Assembly (NCBI RefSeq): GCF_003219815.1
Contig: NZ_QJVD01000024.1
Location: 1-64,000 of the forward strand
Reading direction: 5' to 3'
DNA: 64,000 nucleotides
Source of the DNA: Arthrobacter livingstonensis
GTDB lineage: Bacteria; Actinomycetota; Actinomycetes; Actinomycetales; Micrococcaceae
Position numbers and translations under genes: made by a program
Notes under the pieces: generated by a model
The model's database searches: none
Told to the model about the DNA's origin: nothing
What the model saw: the letters and a program-made list of their open reading frames with translations, nothing else
Shown here: piece by piece, positions 28,042-36,874 of the stretch
Layout: the number at the start of each line of letters is the position of its first letter
Position numbering within the stretch: position 1 is the first letter of the stretch

Positions 28042-29472
28042 ATGACGAACTCTCTTTCACCCCAGACGCGTGCTGCCATCATCAACTTCGATCCCCTGCA
28101 GCCTCATGCACTCTCGGTCACGGATTTTTGCCGCTCGATCAAGATTTCCCGCAGCGTTTTCTATAAGATTCGCGGCCGTGCTGTCCATGAATCCACGGCG
28201 GCCCTTCACCCCCGCTCCCGTGCACCGAAGACTCCGGCCCGCAAATATGATGCCGGGGTCATTAACGAATTGGTGAAGATCCGCAAGCAACTCAAAGCCG
28301 ATGGCTGGGACTACGGCCCACGCTCGATCTATTACGAAGCGAGCCAGCAAGAAAAGTTTCCGGGCGGGAAGGTTCCTTCGGTCGCGACGATAGCCCGCCT
28401 GCTCTCCAGCGTCGGCCACGTCGACGCAGCCCCTAGGAAACGCCCGAAGTCCTCGTACATCCCGTTCGTGCGCGCCACCGTGATGTCGTTGTGGCAACTG
28501 GATGCTTTTGAGTACCGCCTGGCCGGCGGAGAAGTTGTCACCGTGTACCAGCTCCTCGATGACGCTTCGCGCTTCGATGTGGGCACAGTAGCGTACTCCC
28601 GTGCCGAGAACAGTGCCGATGCCAAGGACGTGCTCGAACGAGCCATCACCGCTTACGGCCCGCCAAAAGAGGTGCTTTCGGACAACTCATTGGCGTTCAA
28701 CCAGCTGCGGGCCGGCAGGATCGGTTCCGTTGAAATCTTCCTCGCCTCCAAAGGGACCATGCCGATTAGCGGCCTGCCCGGCAAACCCACCACGCAAGGC
28801 AAGAATGAGCGCTCTCACCAAACCCTGCTGCGGTTCCTCGACGCGCATCAGCCCGCCACTCTCGAGCAGCTCCAGGGCCGGATTAGCCGCTTTCGCGATC
28901 ACTACAACAACCGCCGTCCGCATCAATCCCTGGACCATGCCACACCGCGTACAGCCTGGGATTTACTGGAACATACACCGGCAACGGAGCCGATTCCCCT
29001 ATCGGTCCTGGAAGCGAAAGCCTCGTACTACACGCAAGTACGCGCACGCCGTCAGGGGGACCTTGACCGGGCAGCACTGACGATCTCCAAGACCGGGGAA
29101 ATCCTGCCCGATGAAAACGCCCAAGACCGGGCCGCGGACCAGTCAGTCGTAGAGATCACCCGCGCGAACCGGCAAGTCTATTACCAAGGCTTCCACGTCT
29201 CCTTGCCCACGCCCTACGCCGACCGCCAGTTCTACCGGACCATCACCGACGACGCCTTCCTGCTCACCGACCCAGCCACAGGTGAGATCGTATTCTCCTT
29301 CCCGCTGCCGATGGTTGCGCTGAATGTCCGCGGCCGTTACGTTGCTTCATACTCTGTTCAAGGCGTTCAGGCGGCGTACTCGACAAAACAATGGGATCTC
29401 AAACGAGACCACTACGAGGACCAATTTGCCAAACGCCACGAAGAACAACCCGATGTGATGGCCACTCGATAA
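28042..29472 (+). CDS. DDE transposase (integrase-core type)
   Basis: 476 residues. An N-terminal helix-turn-helix (SVTDFCRSIKISRSVFYKI, about 25-43) is followed by a helical linker and an integrase core with candidate acidic triad D154 (WQLDAFEY), D214 (VLSDNSLAF) and E256 (TQGKNERSHQ). The DHYNNRRPHQSLDHATPRTAW block after the core is typical of rve-type transposases. The C-terminal ~150 residues form a beta-rich domain longer than in ordinary IS481 proteins. The frame is complete, and the element looks capable of movement. A strong hairpin terminator follows the stop. Confidence 0.9.
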   Translation: MTNSLSPQTRAAIINFDPLQPHALSVTDFCRSIKISRSVFYKIRGRAVHESTAALHPRSRAPKTPARKYDAGVINELVKIRKQLKADGWDYGPRSIYYEASQQEKFPGGKVPSVATIARLLSSVGHVDAAPRKRPKSSYIPFVRATVMSLWQLDAFEYRLAGGEVVTVYQLLDDASRFDVGTVAYSRAENSADAKDVLERAITAYGPPKEVLSDNSLAFNQLRAGRIGSVEIFLASKGTMPISGLPGKPTTQGKNERSHQTLLRFLDAHQPATLEQLQGRISRFRDHYNNRRPHQSLDHATPRTAWDLLEHTPATEPIPLSVLEAKASYYTQVRARRQGDLDRAALTISKTGEILPDENAQDRAADQSVVEITRANRQVYYQGFHVSLPTPYADRQFYRTITDDAFLLTDPATGEIVFSFPLPMVALNVRGRYVASYSVQGVQAAYSTKQWDLKRDHYEDQFAKRHEEQPDVMATR

Positions 29473-29476
29473 CCAC

Positions 29477-29516
29477 GTACACAGCTACCGGCGCCACAGT
29501 GCCGGTAGCTGTGTAC
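29477..29516 (+). terminator. Strong hairpin after the transposase gene
   Basis: A 16-bp perfect stem: GTACACAGCTACCGGC and GCCGGTAGCTGTGTAC around the 8-base loop GCCACAGT. It begins five bases after the stop codon and touches the right inverted repeat. There is no T-run, but its position and stability fit a terminator, which may also block read-through into the element from outside. Confidence 0.8.
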
Positions 29517-29625
29517 AAAGTAGTGAGACCCGGCGTCCACGAGGAAGTGAGATTCACTGTCCACGATGTAGCGAGATTACACACCAACAACGCAGACCAG
29601 CGCTACCACCAGAGGCTATGCGCCA
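29514..29625 (-). repeat. Right terminal inverted repeat of the insertion sequence
   Basis: Complement of 27822-27933, containing three of the 24-bp iterons in reverse. It is followed by the right copy of GTCTC at 29626-29630. Confidence 0.85.
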
Positions 29626-29630
29626 GTCTC
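29626..29630. repeat. Target site duplication GTCTC, right
   Basis: Matches 27817-27821 and confirms the right end of the element at 29625. Confidence 0.8.
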
Positions 29631-29632
29631 CG

Positions 29633-29663
29633 AGGATTCCGTCTCACACTGTGTGAGAGTCAA
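29633..29663 (-). promoter_or_regulatory. Displaced MerR-type promoter with palindromic operator
   Basis: On the minus strand TTGACT (29663-29658) is followed by a 19-base spacer holding the palindrome CTCACACAGTGTGAG (29657-29643) and a weak -10, AATCCT. A palindrome in a 19-base spacer is the hallmark of MerR-controlled promoters. Joined across the insertion, it would sit just before GGAGACATC and the MerR ATG at 27813. Confidence 0.7.
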
Positions 29664-29776
29664 TGGTTCCATTCTCGAACTTCTAGCGGAAGTTCTGAGA
29701 CACTCCGAAAGCCGAACCTTGGGCGAGATATTTGACCAGCTCCCCAGCCTGAGGGGCGCGATCCGCTCGGCGATGA

Positions 29777-30118
29777 TCCGATCGCAGCTACGAGGCTCTC
29801 AACGACATCGCGACAGCTACCGGGCGCTGTGGCATCGACCCTGGCGCCACCTTCCGCTTCCAGTAGATCGACTATCCGAAGGACGAGTGTCTCGTGTACC
29901 TGGCACTGTATAGCGCGTTCCAGGCGCGGCTGATAGCGAAGCGCCTCCGTATCCCATTCCACCTCTCGGCGGAGGTGATCGCCGGAATGAACAAACAAGT
30001 CGTGCTCCACTCGGGGGACTGCCGTGGCTTCGACGTGATCCAGTCCACGATTGAACCACCGGCCGACGCCGACGACGAGACGCGGTTGCTCCGCACCGTC
30101 AGGTTCTGGGTTCTCTGA
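29777..30118 (+). pseudogene. C-terminal fragment of an unidentified gene with internal TAG
   Basis: One frame reads plausibly as protein for about 114 codons, with an in-frame TAG at 29864. After the stop come IDYPKDECLVYLALYSAFQA, then a region with LRIPFHLSAEVIAGMN. Codon use is coding-like after 29894, but there is no start with a ribosome binding site. I do not recognise the family. It is probably a relic of the gene originally divergent from the MerR regulator. Confidence 0.4.
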
Positions 30119-30433
30119 GCGCGACTACAATACGGGCCCGCCATACCCCGGTGCTGACCTTCGTACAACTGTGGGGACTTCCTGGCCCCCCTGCAGGGCA
30201 GTTGCGCCGTCGGTCACCACTGTGTCGTAGCTGCCCGTTTCCATGGGCTCAAGCATGTCCGGGGTGTCGTCGTCGTCGCGATAGCACCGGTGCCGGGTGA
30301 GGCCGTGATCAGCGGCCGGGACCCGGATGATCCCCGGGACGTAGTCCACGGCCCGCCGCATGGTCCCAAGGGCGTAGTGGGTTTGTCTGTTGGGCCGACG
30401 CGGCAGTCCGAGTCAGGCACGCACACTGAAGCC

Positions 30434-31390
30434 ATGAACAAAACAACCAGTCACACCCGAACACGAACGGGACGCCACGAGGGCCCGGACACGCAGCAGC
30501 AACCGGCCGTGTCCCTCGGAGGCGTAGATAAGAACTACGGCCCCGTGGCGGCCGTCCGGGAGCTGAACCTTCAGATCGACCGCGGCGAAACGGTGGCGCT
30601 GCTGGGTCCCAACGGCGCCGGGAAGTCCACTACCGTCGCCGTCATGCTCGGCCTGACGGCACCCGACGCCGGACACGTCGCCATTTGCGGCACGGCGCCG
30701 CGGGCGGCCGTGCTGCGGGGCCGGATTGCAGCCATGCTCCAAGACGCCGGCTTCATGCCCGGCGTCACCGTGTCCGAACTGCTCACCCTGGGCAGCCGCC
30801 TGTACCCCCACCCGTTGGGCGTGGGCGAGACGCTGGAACTGGCCCAGCTCTCTACCCTGGCCAGGCGGCGCGTCAACCGGCTCTCCGGCGGCCAGTCGCA
30901 GCGGCTCCGCTTCGCACTGGCGGCCGTCGCCAACCCGGAGGTCCTGGTCCTGGACGAGCCCACCACGGCCCTGGACGTCACCGGCCGCGCCGAGTTCTGG
31001 CAAGCCATGCGCGCCTACTCCAGCACCGGACGGACGCTGCTCTTTGCCACGCACTACCTCGAAGAGGTCAGCGAGAACGCCGGACGGGCCGTTGTCATGA
31101 TGGGTGGTTCCGTCATCGCCGATGGCACACCGGAGGCCATCCGCCGACTGGCTGGACTGAGTACCATCCGCTTCTCACTGGATCCCGACGCGGGCGCGCG
31201 TCGGCAGCTGGAGGCACTTCCCGGCGCCTGCGACGTGGAGCTTTCGGGCAACCGGGCCAGCGTGCGCACGGGCGACCCCGACACCACCATCAGGGCTCTC
31301 GTCGCCAGCACCATCGCATGGCGCAACCTGGAAGTCGCCGCGCCCACCCTTGACGACTCATTCCGCATCCTCACCAAGGACCCATCATGA
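30434..31390 (+). CDS. ABC transporter ATP-binding protein (ABC-2 exporter)
   Basis: 318 residues. After a ~28-residue polar N-terminal tail the ABC domain has Walker A GPNGAGKST (about 57-65), signature LSGGQSQRLRFALA (about 148-161), Walker B VLVLDEPTTALD and the H-loop FATHYLEEV. It is the first gene of a four-gene operon with a permease, a DesK-type kinase and a NarL-type regulator, overlapping the permease gene by four bases. The organisation fits a sensing and export unit for peptides, lipids or drugs. The start lacks a strong ribosome binding site, so a later start is possible. Confidence 0.9.
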   Translation: MNKTTSHTRTRTGRHEGPDTQQQPAVSLGGVDKNYGPVAAVRELNLQIDRGETVALLGPNGAGKSTTVAVMLGLTAPDAGHVAICGTAPRAAVLRGRIAAMLQDAGFMPGVTVSELLTLGSRLYPHPLGVGETLELAQLSTLARRRVNRLSGGQSQRLRFALAAVANPEVLVLDEPTTALDVTGRAEFWQAMRAYSSTGRTLLFATHYLEEVSENAGRAVVMMGGSVIADGTPEAIRRLAGLSTIRFSLDPDAGARRQLEALPGACDVELSGNRASVRTGDPDTTIRALVASTIAWRNLEVAAPTLDDSFRILTKDPS

Positions 31391-32217
31391 GCACCCACTT
31401 TCTTCGCCTGGAAATCATCCGCATGCTCCGCGACCCCAAGTACCTGGCCCTGGCCGTGCTGGCACCGATCGGCTTTTACCTGCTGTTCGCCACCCTGTTC
31501 GGCGGCGGCCCCGTGCAGCCAGGGCAGCTGAAGGGCACGGTGGAGATCATGGTGGCCATGGCCGCCTACGGTGCCATCTGGGCCGTGCTGTCCACGACGG
31601 CGCCGCGCATCGCGGAGGAACGCCAGATCGGCTGGCTGCAACAGCTGCACGCGATGCCCCTCCCCACCTCGCAGGTCCTCTTCGCCAAGGTGGCGGCCAG
31701 CGTCGCTACGGCACTGCCGGCCATTGTATTGGTGTGCACGACGGCGGCACTGCTCAAGGGTGTCGCCCTCACCCCCGGCCAGTGGCTGGCATTGACTGGG
31801 GCCATGTGGGCGGGAAGTTCCGTGTTCGCGGCGCTCGGGATTGCCATCGGCTACGCCCTCGGCGCGGACAGCGCCTACCCCGTAAGCTATGGGCTGTACA
31901 TGGCAATGTCCGCCATGGGCGGGCTGTGGGTGCCCCCGGCGATCCTGCCATCCGGCATGGCAAGCTTTGCCCACGCCCTCCCCACCTACCAGCTGGCCAG
32001 CCTGGGCTGGAGGATAGCGGCCGGGCAGCGGCCGACCCTCTCCAGCATTGCGGTACTGGCTGCGTGGGGCTTGGGGCTGTCTGGGGTAGCCGTCCTCGCC
32101 TACCGCCGCCCGGGCATGCCGGTCCGACGCCGCCGTCGTCCGGCCCTGTCCACAACGACACTGTCGACAACGGCGCCGTCCACGACGGCGCCGTCCACGA
32201 CGGTGCCGGATGCCTGA
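31387..32217 (+). CDS. ABC-2 type transporter permease
   Basis: 276 residues with about six membrane segments. The first (YLALAVLAPIGFYLLFATLF) follows a short cytoplasmic start; the last segment ends near residue 240. The C-terminal ~25 residues are a low-complexity tail of repeated STTAPSTT units encoded by a near-perfect 15-bp DNA repeat (about 32150-32210), which could vary in length by slippage. The ATG overlaps the ATPase stop. Confidence 0.9.
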   Translation: MSTHFLRLEIIRMLRDPKYLALAVLAPIGFYLLFATLFGGGPVQPGQLKGTVEIMVAMAAYGAIWAVLSTTAPRIAEERQIGWLQQLHAMPLPTSQVLFAKVAASVATALPAIVLVCTTAALLKGVALTPGQWLALTGAMWAGSSVFAALGIAIGYALGADSAYPVSYGLYMAMSAMGGLWVPPAILPSGMASFAHALPTYQLASLGWRIAAGQRPTLSSIAVLAAWGLGLSGVAVLAYRRPGMPVRRRRRPALSTTTLSTTAPSTTAPSTTVPDA

Positions 32218-32272
32218 CGTGGTGACCGGCAAAGCCCCGCGACGCGGCCACCGGTGGGGCTATGCTGGCGAC

Positions 32273-33430
32273 ATGGCAGACGGGGAGGCCTCAATCAGGA
32301 GTCGGGCGGACGATGCCCGGATCGACTTCGTGCTGGCCGGGATCGTTGCCGTCGTCGTCATTTTCGGCACCTGGGTGGAACTGACGTACAGCCAGGATCC
32401 CGTTCCGCCCGCTGTGGGGGCTTACGCCATCGCCATTGCGGCCTCGGCCGTGCTCGTTTTTCGTCGCCGCGCACCGGTGCTGGTCTCCGTCGCCACCCTG
32501 GTGCTGGTCTACGGCTACCACCTGGTGGGCTATCCCGGGGAGGCTCCCGGCATCGTGTTTTTCGTGGCGTTTTACTCCGTGACCGCCCACGGCCGCGGGC
32601 TGCGCACCATCGCCACCGGCCTGGCACTGGTAGTCGCCGCGGAATTCCTCTCCGTCATCCCACCCAACCCGGTGCCCTGGTACTCACCGGCCGTTATAGC
32701 ACCGGCCGCATCCATGGGCGGCGCCGTGCTCATTGGCGCCGTCGTCCGGCAGCGGCGCCTGGAGGCAGAATCGCGGACCGCGCAGGCGGCGCACGATAGG
32801 GAGAGCGCGTTGCGCGAGCACATGGCGGCCGAGCGTCTGCTGATCGCCCGCGACCTCCATGACGTGCTCGCCCACACGCTCTCCGTCATTGCCGTCCAGG
32901 CCGGGGTAGCTCTCGATGCCCTCGACGACGACCCCGAACAGGCCCGCAAGTCCATCCAAGCTGTCCGCACCGCGGCCCGCGACGTGCTGCCCGGGCTCCA
33001 CGAGACCCTGCGCGCCCTCCGCGGCGAATCGACAAGCTCCCCGGCACCGCAACCGGGCTTGGCCCAGCTGGCCGGGATTGCGGAGAAGGCCCGGGCCAGC
33101 GGGCTGAATGTTCGGCTCGAGCTGCCCCCGGAACACGCCGGACTGTCCGCGTTTTTAGAGCTGACGGCCTACTGGATCGTTACCGAGGCGCTCTCGAACG
33201 TGATGGCGCACTCGGACGCGGCCAACGTCACCGCCGCCGTCACGGTCCAGGGTCCGGACCTGCACATCCTCGTGGCGGACGACGGCCGCCCCGTATCCCC
33301 CGGCACCGGCGGCTTCGGCCTCGCCGGCATGCAGGAGCGCGCCCAACTGGCCGGCGGTACCGTCCAGGCGGGCACCACGGCCGCCGGTGGCTATTGCGTC
33401 GAAGCCCGCCTGCCGCTGGGGGAACCGTGA
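32273..33430 (+). CDS. Sensor histidine kinase, DesK/NarX-like (HisKA_3)
   Basis: 385 residues. Four or five N-terminal membrane helices (about 15-155) lead to a HisKA_3 domain with the phospho-acceptor His in RDLHDVLAHTLSVIAVQAG, then an ATPase domain with VADDG and GGFGLAGMQERA. I favour the ATG at 32273 because TATGCT sits six bases upstream, giving a leaderless transcript. The frame also allows a start at 32210 overlapping the permease gene, which would give translational coupling. It phosphorylates the response regulator encoded by the overlapping next gene, probably in response to the substrate of the upstream exporter. Confidence 0.88.
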   Translation: MADGEASIRSRADDARIDFVLAGIVAVVVIFGTWVELTYSQDPVPPAVGAYAIAIAASAVLVFRRRAPVLVSVATLVLVYGYHLVGYPGEAPGIVFFVAFYSVTAHGRGLRTIATGLALVVAAEFLSVIPPNPVPWYSPAVIAPAASMGGAVLIGAVVRQRRLEAESRTAQAAHDRESALREHMAAERLLIARDLHDVLAHTLSVIAVQAGVALDALDDDPEQARKSIQAVRTAARDVLPGLHETLRALRGESTSSPAPQPGLAQLAGIAEKARASGLNVRLELPPEHAGLSAFLELTAYWIVTEALSNVMAHSDAANVTAAVTVQGPDLHILVADDGRPVSPGTGGFGLAGMQERAQLAGGTVQAGTTAAGGYCVEARLPLGEP

Positions 33431-34095
33431 GCATCCGCGTCGTCCTGGCCGACGACCAGGCCCTGATCCGGGAGGGGTTCCGCGCCATCCTGGCACGCGG
33501 CGGTGACGTGGAGGTGGTCGGAGAGGCCGCCGACGGCCGGGCCGCCGTCGAACTCGTCCGCCGCACCCGCCCCGATGTGGTCCTGATGGACATCCGAATG
33601 CCGGTCCTGGACGGGCTGGCCGCCACGGCACAGATCTGTACCGACCCGAAGCTCTCGGGCAGCCGCGTCATCATCGTCACCACCTACGAACTTGACGACT
33701 ACGTCTTTGCCGCACTGCGTGCCGGGGCCAGCGGATTCCTGCTCAAGGACCTGGAACCGGAGGAGCTGCGCCGTGCCGTCGCCACCGTGGCCGCCGGCGA
33801 TGCCCTGCTGGCGCCGAGCGTCACACGACGGCTCATTGCCAAGTTTGCCTCAGTTCCCGGGCGCGACCCGATACTGAGGGAGCGGCTGGGCTCGCTCACG
33901 GACAGGGAGCGGGAGGTGACGGCGCTTGCCGCGAAGGGGCTCGGCAACGCCGAGATCGCCACGCGTCTGGGCATCAGCCCGACAACGGCGAAAACCCATG
34001 TCTCGCGCGCCATGTCCAAGGTCGGTGCCCGCGACCGCGCCCAGCTGGTCGTCTTCGCCTACGAATCCGGCGTCGCATCCGCCCCGGGCCCATGA
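33427..34095 (+). CDS. Response regulator, NarL/FixJ family
   Basis: 222 residues from the GTG overlapping the kinase stop. Receiver domain: ADD near the start, phospho-acceptor Asp in VVLMDIRMP (about 55), Thr in VTTYE and Lys in FLLKDLEPEEL. The LuxR-type helix-turn-helix spans about 150-210 (LTDREREVTALAAKGLGNAEI, then LGISPTTAKTHVSRAMSKVG). Partner of the kinase at 32273, it likely controls the ABC exporter operon in which it lies. Confidence 0.93.
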   Translation: MSIRVVLADDQALIREGFRAILARGGDVEVVGEAADGRAAVELVRRTRPDVVLMDIRMPVLDGLAATAQICTDPKLSGSRVIIVTTYELDDYVFAALRAGASGFLLKDLEPEELRRAVATVAAGDALLAPSVTRRLIAKFASVPGRDPILRERLGSLTDREREVTALAAKGLGNAEIATRLGISPTTAKTHVSRAMSKVGARDRAQLVVFAYESGVASAPGP

Positions 34096-34654
34096 AACGG
34101 GTCCACGCCCCCACCAGCCCATTCCTCCATCCCCTCAGCCTCGAGGCAGACGATGGGGTGTCGAATCGGACTGTCCGGACAGAGTCCCCCGACATGACAC
34201 GTTCTCCCCTCGGCGAATCCGGCGGCCCGTGGCAAGGGAATCCGGGGCCGTGCCAGCCTATTCTGTGGTGTTTTGCTGCTAAGGACCGTTATTCACGTGG
34301 CCTGTATTTGTGCGGTGTCCGGGCACCGCGGCGGAACAATGCTCTGGCAGGGCTTGTATCTGCTCGGCCATGCTCCCATCACCGACGCTGTGGCGGGCGG
34401 CAGCACGAGGTGGCTCCTTGCCACCGCCGGCCTTCTCGCCCCGGTCAATTTGTTTGCCGCCGGTGCCCGAAGTTTCCGAGCTAAACCTGGGCGCACCAAC
34501 CAAAGCGCCACCTTCAGGTAGCGGGTTGATCAGCAGGCGCTATTTCGCGCCGTCGTGAAAGCGCACTTGGGACTATCCTTCAACCCCATCGGCGCACGTC
34601 GGGGGAACCCTTTCCTGGCATCCTGTCGCTTACGCCACGTGCGTAGCGTGGAGG
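34096..34654. other. About 560 bases without a firm gene
   Basis: A frame at 34273-34521 encodes a hydrophobic stretch (LYLLGHAPITDAVAGG and on), but it has no ribosome binding site and no family, so I do not call it. A near-palindrome, GACTGTCCGGACAGAGTC, lies at about 34168. Confidence 0.45.
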
Positions 34655-35092
34655 TCAGGACCCGTGTGGCGGCGGGGTGGGTGGCCAGGACTTCCGTTCC
34701 GGTTCTTCCGGACCCATGATCCCAACACTGTCGCCGTCGGGATCATCGATGATCGCGTAGCGGGAACCCCGGAAAGCGTCATCGGGCTGTTGATGGCCCT
34801 CGTGTCCTGCGCCGGTCAACTCCGCATAGATCCGGTCTACGGCCTCGGGCGTGGTCACGGAGAACCCAATCACCGCACTGCCCCCGGTGCTACCTGCCCA
34901 ACCTGAGTCCCAGTGCGGCACGAACTCGACGCTGTCCCACTCGAGGAGCATGCCGTTGGGGAGCCGGCTGGAGGCATGCACTGCTCCCGGCCCTGCGTCT
35001 ATTGTCAGGCCAAGGTGACGATAGAAGGCCACGGCGGCGTCCATGTCCCGAACCACCAAATTTATTTGGCCCAAGACGGGCTCGTACGTCAT
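34655..35092 (-). CDS. VOC (glyoxalase/bleomycin-resistance) family protein
   Basis: 145 residues from the ATG at 35092. The paired beta-alpha-beta-beta-beta fold is evident: INLVVRDMDAAVAFYRHLGL at the start and RYAIIDDPDGDSVGIMGPEE at the end. The longer frame upstream has no ribosome binding site. Proteins of this superfamily isomerise, open rings or bind drugs using a metal site. Substrate is not predictable. It is a single gene, probably acquired with the surrounding resistance-type cargo. Confidence 0.85.
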   Translation of the reverse strand: MTYEPVLGQINLVVRDMDAAVAFYRHLGLTIDAGPGAVHASSRLPNGMLLEWDSVEFVPHWDSGWAGSTGGSAVIGFSVTTPEAVDRIYAELTGAGHEGHQQPDDAFRGSRYAIIDDPDGDSVGIMGPEEPERKSWPPTPPPHGS

Positions 35093-35265
35093 CACACCGC
35101 ATCCTCTCCGTGACCACAGCGTATGCACGGGCAGGCACAATGGGAACACCGCGCCACCGTCCTGATCGGATCAGAAATCGGGTAACGCTGCAGCTATTCC
35201 TTGACCAATACTGCGCGAGTAGTCAGCCATTGGGATCGGATTGATGTCAGTGCGTAAAGACAGCC

Positions 35266-35294
35266 TTGACACACGAGTGCGTAAAGGATACGTT
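35266..35294 (+). promoter_or_regulatory. Sigma-70-type promoter of the three-gene operon with overlapping dyad
   Basis: TTGACA at 35266, a 17-base spacer and TACGTT at 35289. The -10 lies inside GTAAA-N7-TTTAC (35281-35297), and AGTGCGTAAAG occurs twice 27 bases apart (35249 and 35276), so a repressor could act here. The promoter lies downstream of the first in-frame ATG at 35244, so translation must begin later. Confidence 0.6.
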
Positions 35295-35312
35295 TACAAG
35301 TGTGGCGTGGTG

Positions 35313-35939
35313 ATGAGAAGGCAAGCGGAACGCGACGTGATGGGCGCGATGTTGGTTTCGAACGCCCACGCGGCGGCCGAGGTCTTGCATCAGAGTGATG
35401 GTGCCGATGACAGCTCAGTCATGGAGGCCATCGCGGCCACCCGGAGCCTTAACCTCATCGTGGAGGACACGCTGCGGGCACTGGTCGCCCAAGCCCGCAG
35501 CGAAGGACACACCTGGGCGGAGATCGGTGGACTGCTGCGGATAACCCGACAGGCCGCATTTCAGCGTTTCGGCTCGGAAACGATCGACCCGCCAGACGCG
35601 GATGAGCTCCCGTTGGACGGGGCGGTGGAGCTGACGGTCCAGTTGGCCGATGACCTCCTGGCCGGTCGCTGGGAGGTCGTGGAGAAGGTTCTGACGGCCA
35701 GGATGGCCGAGATCCTCTCTCGTGAACTGCTGCAGTCCACCCGGACCCGCATCAATGCGCGGTGGGGATCTCTGGTTCGCACCGGGGTAGCGGCGGTAAG
35801 CGTGCGAGATGGCCTGACCGTGGTCGAACTGCCCCTGACCTTCGAGCACCTGGATGCGTCGTGTCGGGCCGTCTACACCAGCACGGGCCAGGTCGCGGGG
35901 CTGTTGTGGCGCCCAGTCGAAACTGGCGAGGACCGATGA
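35313..35939 (+). CDS. Putative HTH regulator with C-terminal DUF3887-like domain
   Basis: 208 residues from the ATG at 35313; the start is chosen by the promoter at 35266-35294 and a later ATG at 35340 is possible. A sigma-region-4-like helix-turn-helix is visible (GHTWAEIGGLLRITRQAAFQRFG, near 68-90). The C-terminal half has the pattern of DUF3887 domains: a small alpha+beta fold with LTVQLADDLLAGRWEVV and VVELPLTFEH. The next gene overlaps by four bases. It is probably the transcriptional control protein of this three-gene unit. The family is not well characterised. Confidence 0.7.
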   Translation: MRRQAERDVMGAMLVSNAHAAAEVLHQSDGADDSSVMEAIAATRSLNLIVEDTLRALVAQARSEGHTWAEIGGLLRITRQAAFQRFGSETIDPPDADELPLDGAVELTVQLADDLLAGRWEVVEKVLTARMAEILSRELLQSTRTRINARWGSLVRTGVAAVSVRDGLTVVELPLTFEHLDASCRAVYTSTGQVAGLLWRPVETGEDR

Positions 35940-36874
35940 CGGCTTCTGAGCTTCAGGCACCGTTCATCGTGTCCCTCGTGGCGCTCATCCTGCTCATGCG
36001 GGTCCGCACCAGGCACCCGCCGCGCTGGCTGCAACACCACCGCCTGGCACAGGTCTACTCGTCCAGCCCGCGCTCGAGACGGCGGCTCCTGGCACCAGCG
36101 GCCAAGGCCGTTGCAACCGCGGTGGTCGTGGGTGTGCTGCCGTGGCCTGTGTACCTGATCGCCCGACCCCACGTCCATACCTCCGCCGAGGCGTTGCTTA
36201 TCGCCACCGGCATCCCGCTGCTCTGGGCGCTGACCCGATGCGTCCGGCGCCGTCGCCTCGACGCGGCCGCCGTGATCGTCATCGCCGCCTATGCCGCCGC
36301 GGTCGGTCTGTCACTGCTGTTCGGAAACGCCGTTCTACCGCTGAAACTTCGAGACGTCGCCGCCCTCGCCGTCATCGCGCTGTCCTGCCTGATCTCCGCC
36401 GCGATTGGTCGCCCACTGCTGCTCGCAGGCCTGCAGATCATCGCCGGCGACGCCGACAGCGACCACGCCGGCGCACTCAAACAACGACTTGCCGACCCCG
36501 CGACCAGGCGCGACCTGGGCGCAGCCACAGCCCTGGCCGGGGCCCTGTTCCTCCTCGCCGCCGCCGCCGAGACACTCCTCGCCCTGACCGTCTCGACCCC
36601 CACGTTCCTCGCCATCGCCGGCCCCCTCGGCGGGATTATCCCGCTGGCCGTCATCATCGCCGCCATCGCGCTGCTCCGACACCGAGCCCGACAACGCCCC
36701 CAGCACCGGCCACAGCCCGGTACGGACGCCAGCCAAGAACGTCACCCACCGCGCAGCAGTGGCCCCGAGTCATTTCCCGATTCACCCATGCGCGGGTCGG
36801 CAACTGACCCGGCGCCCATTAACCCCGACAAACCGCGTCACCCATCAACCCCGACGAACCCCGCCGCCGAGTGA
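35936..36874 (+). CDS. VC0807-type polytopic membrane protein
   Basis: 312 residues with about seven hydrophobic segments between 10 and 245, then a proline-rich cytoplasmic tail of ~65 residues. It resembles the VC0807 family, as do the products of the intact gene at 40986 and the pseudogene at 20510, but from a different branch. The PALINDROME-free overlap ATGA with the upstream gene and GTGA with the downstream gene show tight coupling. Biochemical role unknown; a partner for sensing or exporting an envelope-active compound is an inference from the neighbouring beta-lactamase-like protein. Confidence 0.75.
   Translation: MTASELQAPFIVSLVALILLMRVRTRHPPRWLQHHRLAQVYSSSPRSRRRLLAPAAKAVATAVVVGVLPWPVYLIARPHVHTSAEALLIATGIPLLWALTRCVRRRRLDAAAVIVIAAYAAAVGLSLLFGNAVLPLKLRDVAALAVIALSCLISAAIGRPLLLAGLQIIAGDADSDHAGALKQRLADPATRRDLGAATALAGALFLLAAAAETLLALTVSTPTFLAIAGPLGGIIPLAVIIAAIALLRHRARQRPQHRPQPGTDASQERHPPRSSGPESFPDSPMRGSATDPAPINPDKPRHPSTPTNPAAE

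Larger units (their letters stand above)
27822..29625 (+). mobile_element. 1.8-kb DDE insertion sequence with long complex ends
   Basis: It begins TGGCGCATAG and ends CTATGCGCCA. The terminal inverted repeats run about 112 bases and are nearly identical (only a few differences around 27833-27839). A 5-bp duplication (GTCTC) flanks the element. It carries one transposase gene, a strong terminator and an iterated motif. Long multi-site ends and a 5-bp duplication recall Tn7/Mu-like transposases more than classical IS481 or IS3 elements. Confidence 0.88.
29631..30433. other. About 800 bases lacking an intact gene
   Basis: Contains the displaced MerR promoter, the degraded coding fragment at 29777-30118 and about 300 bases before the ABC transporter operon in which I see nothing firm. 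Confidence 0.5.

Noticed and set aside
34273-34521. Small hydrophobic open frame
   Set aside because: Could be a one- or two-helix membrane peptide, but there is no ribosome binding site and the flanks of the frame are not coding-like.
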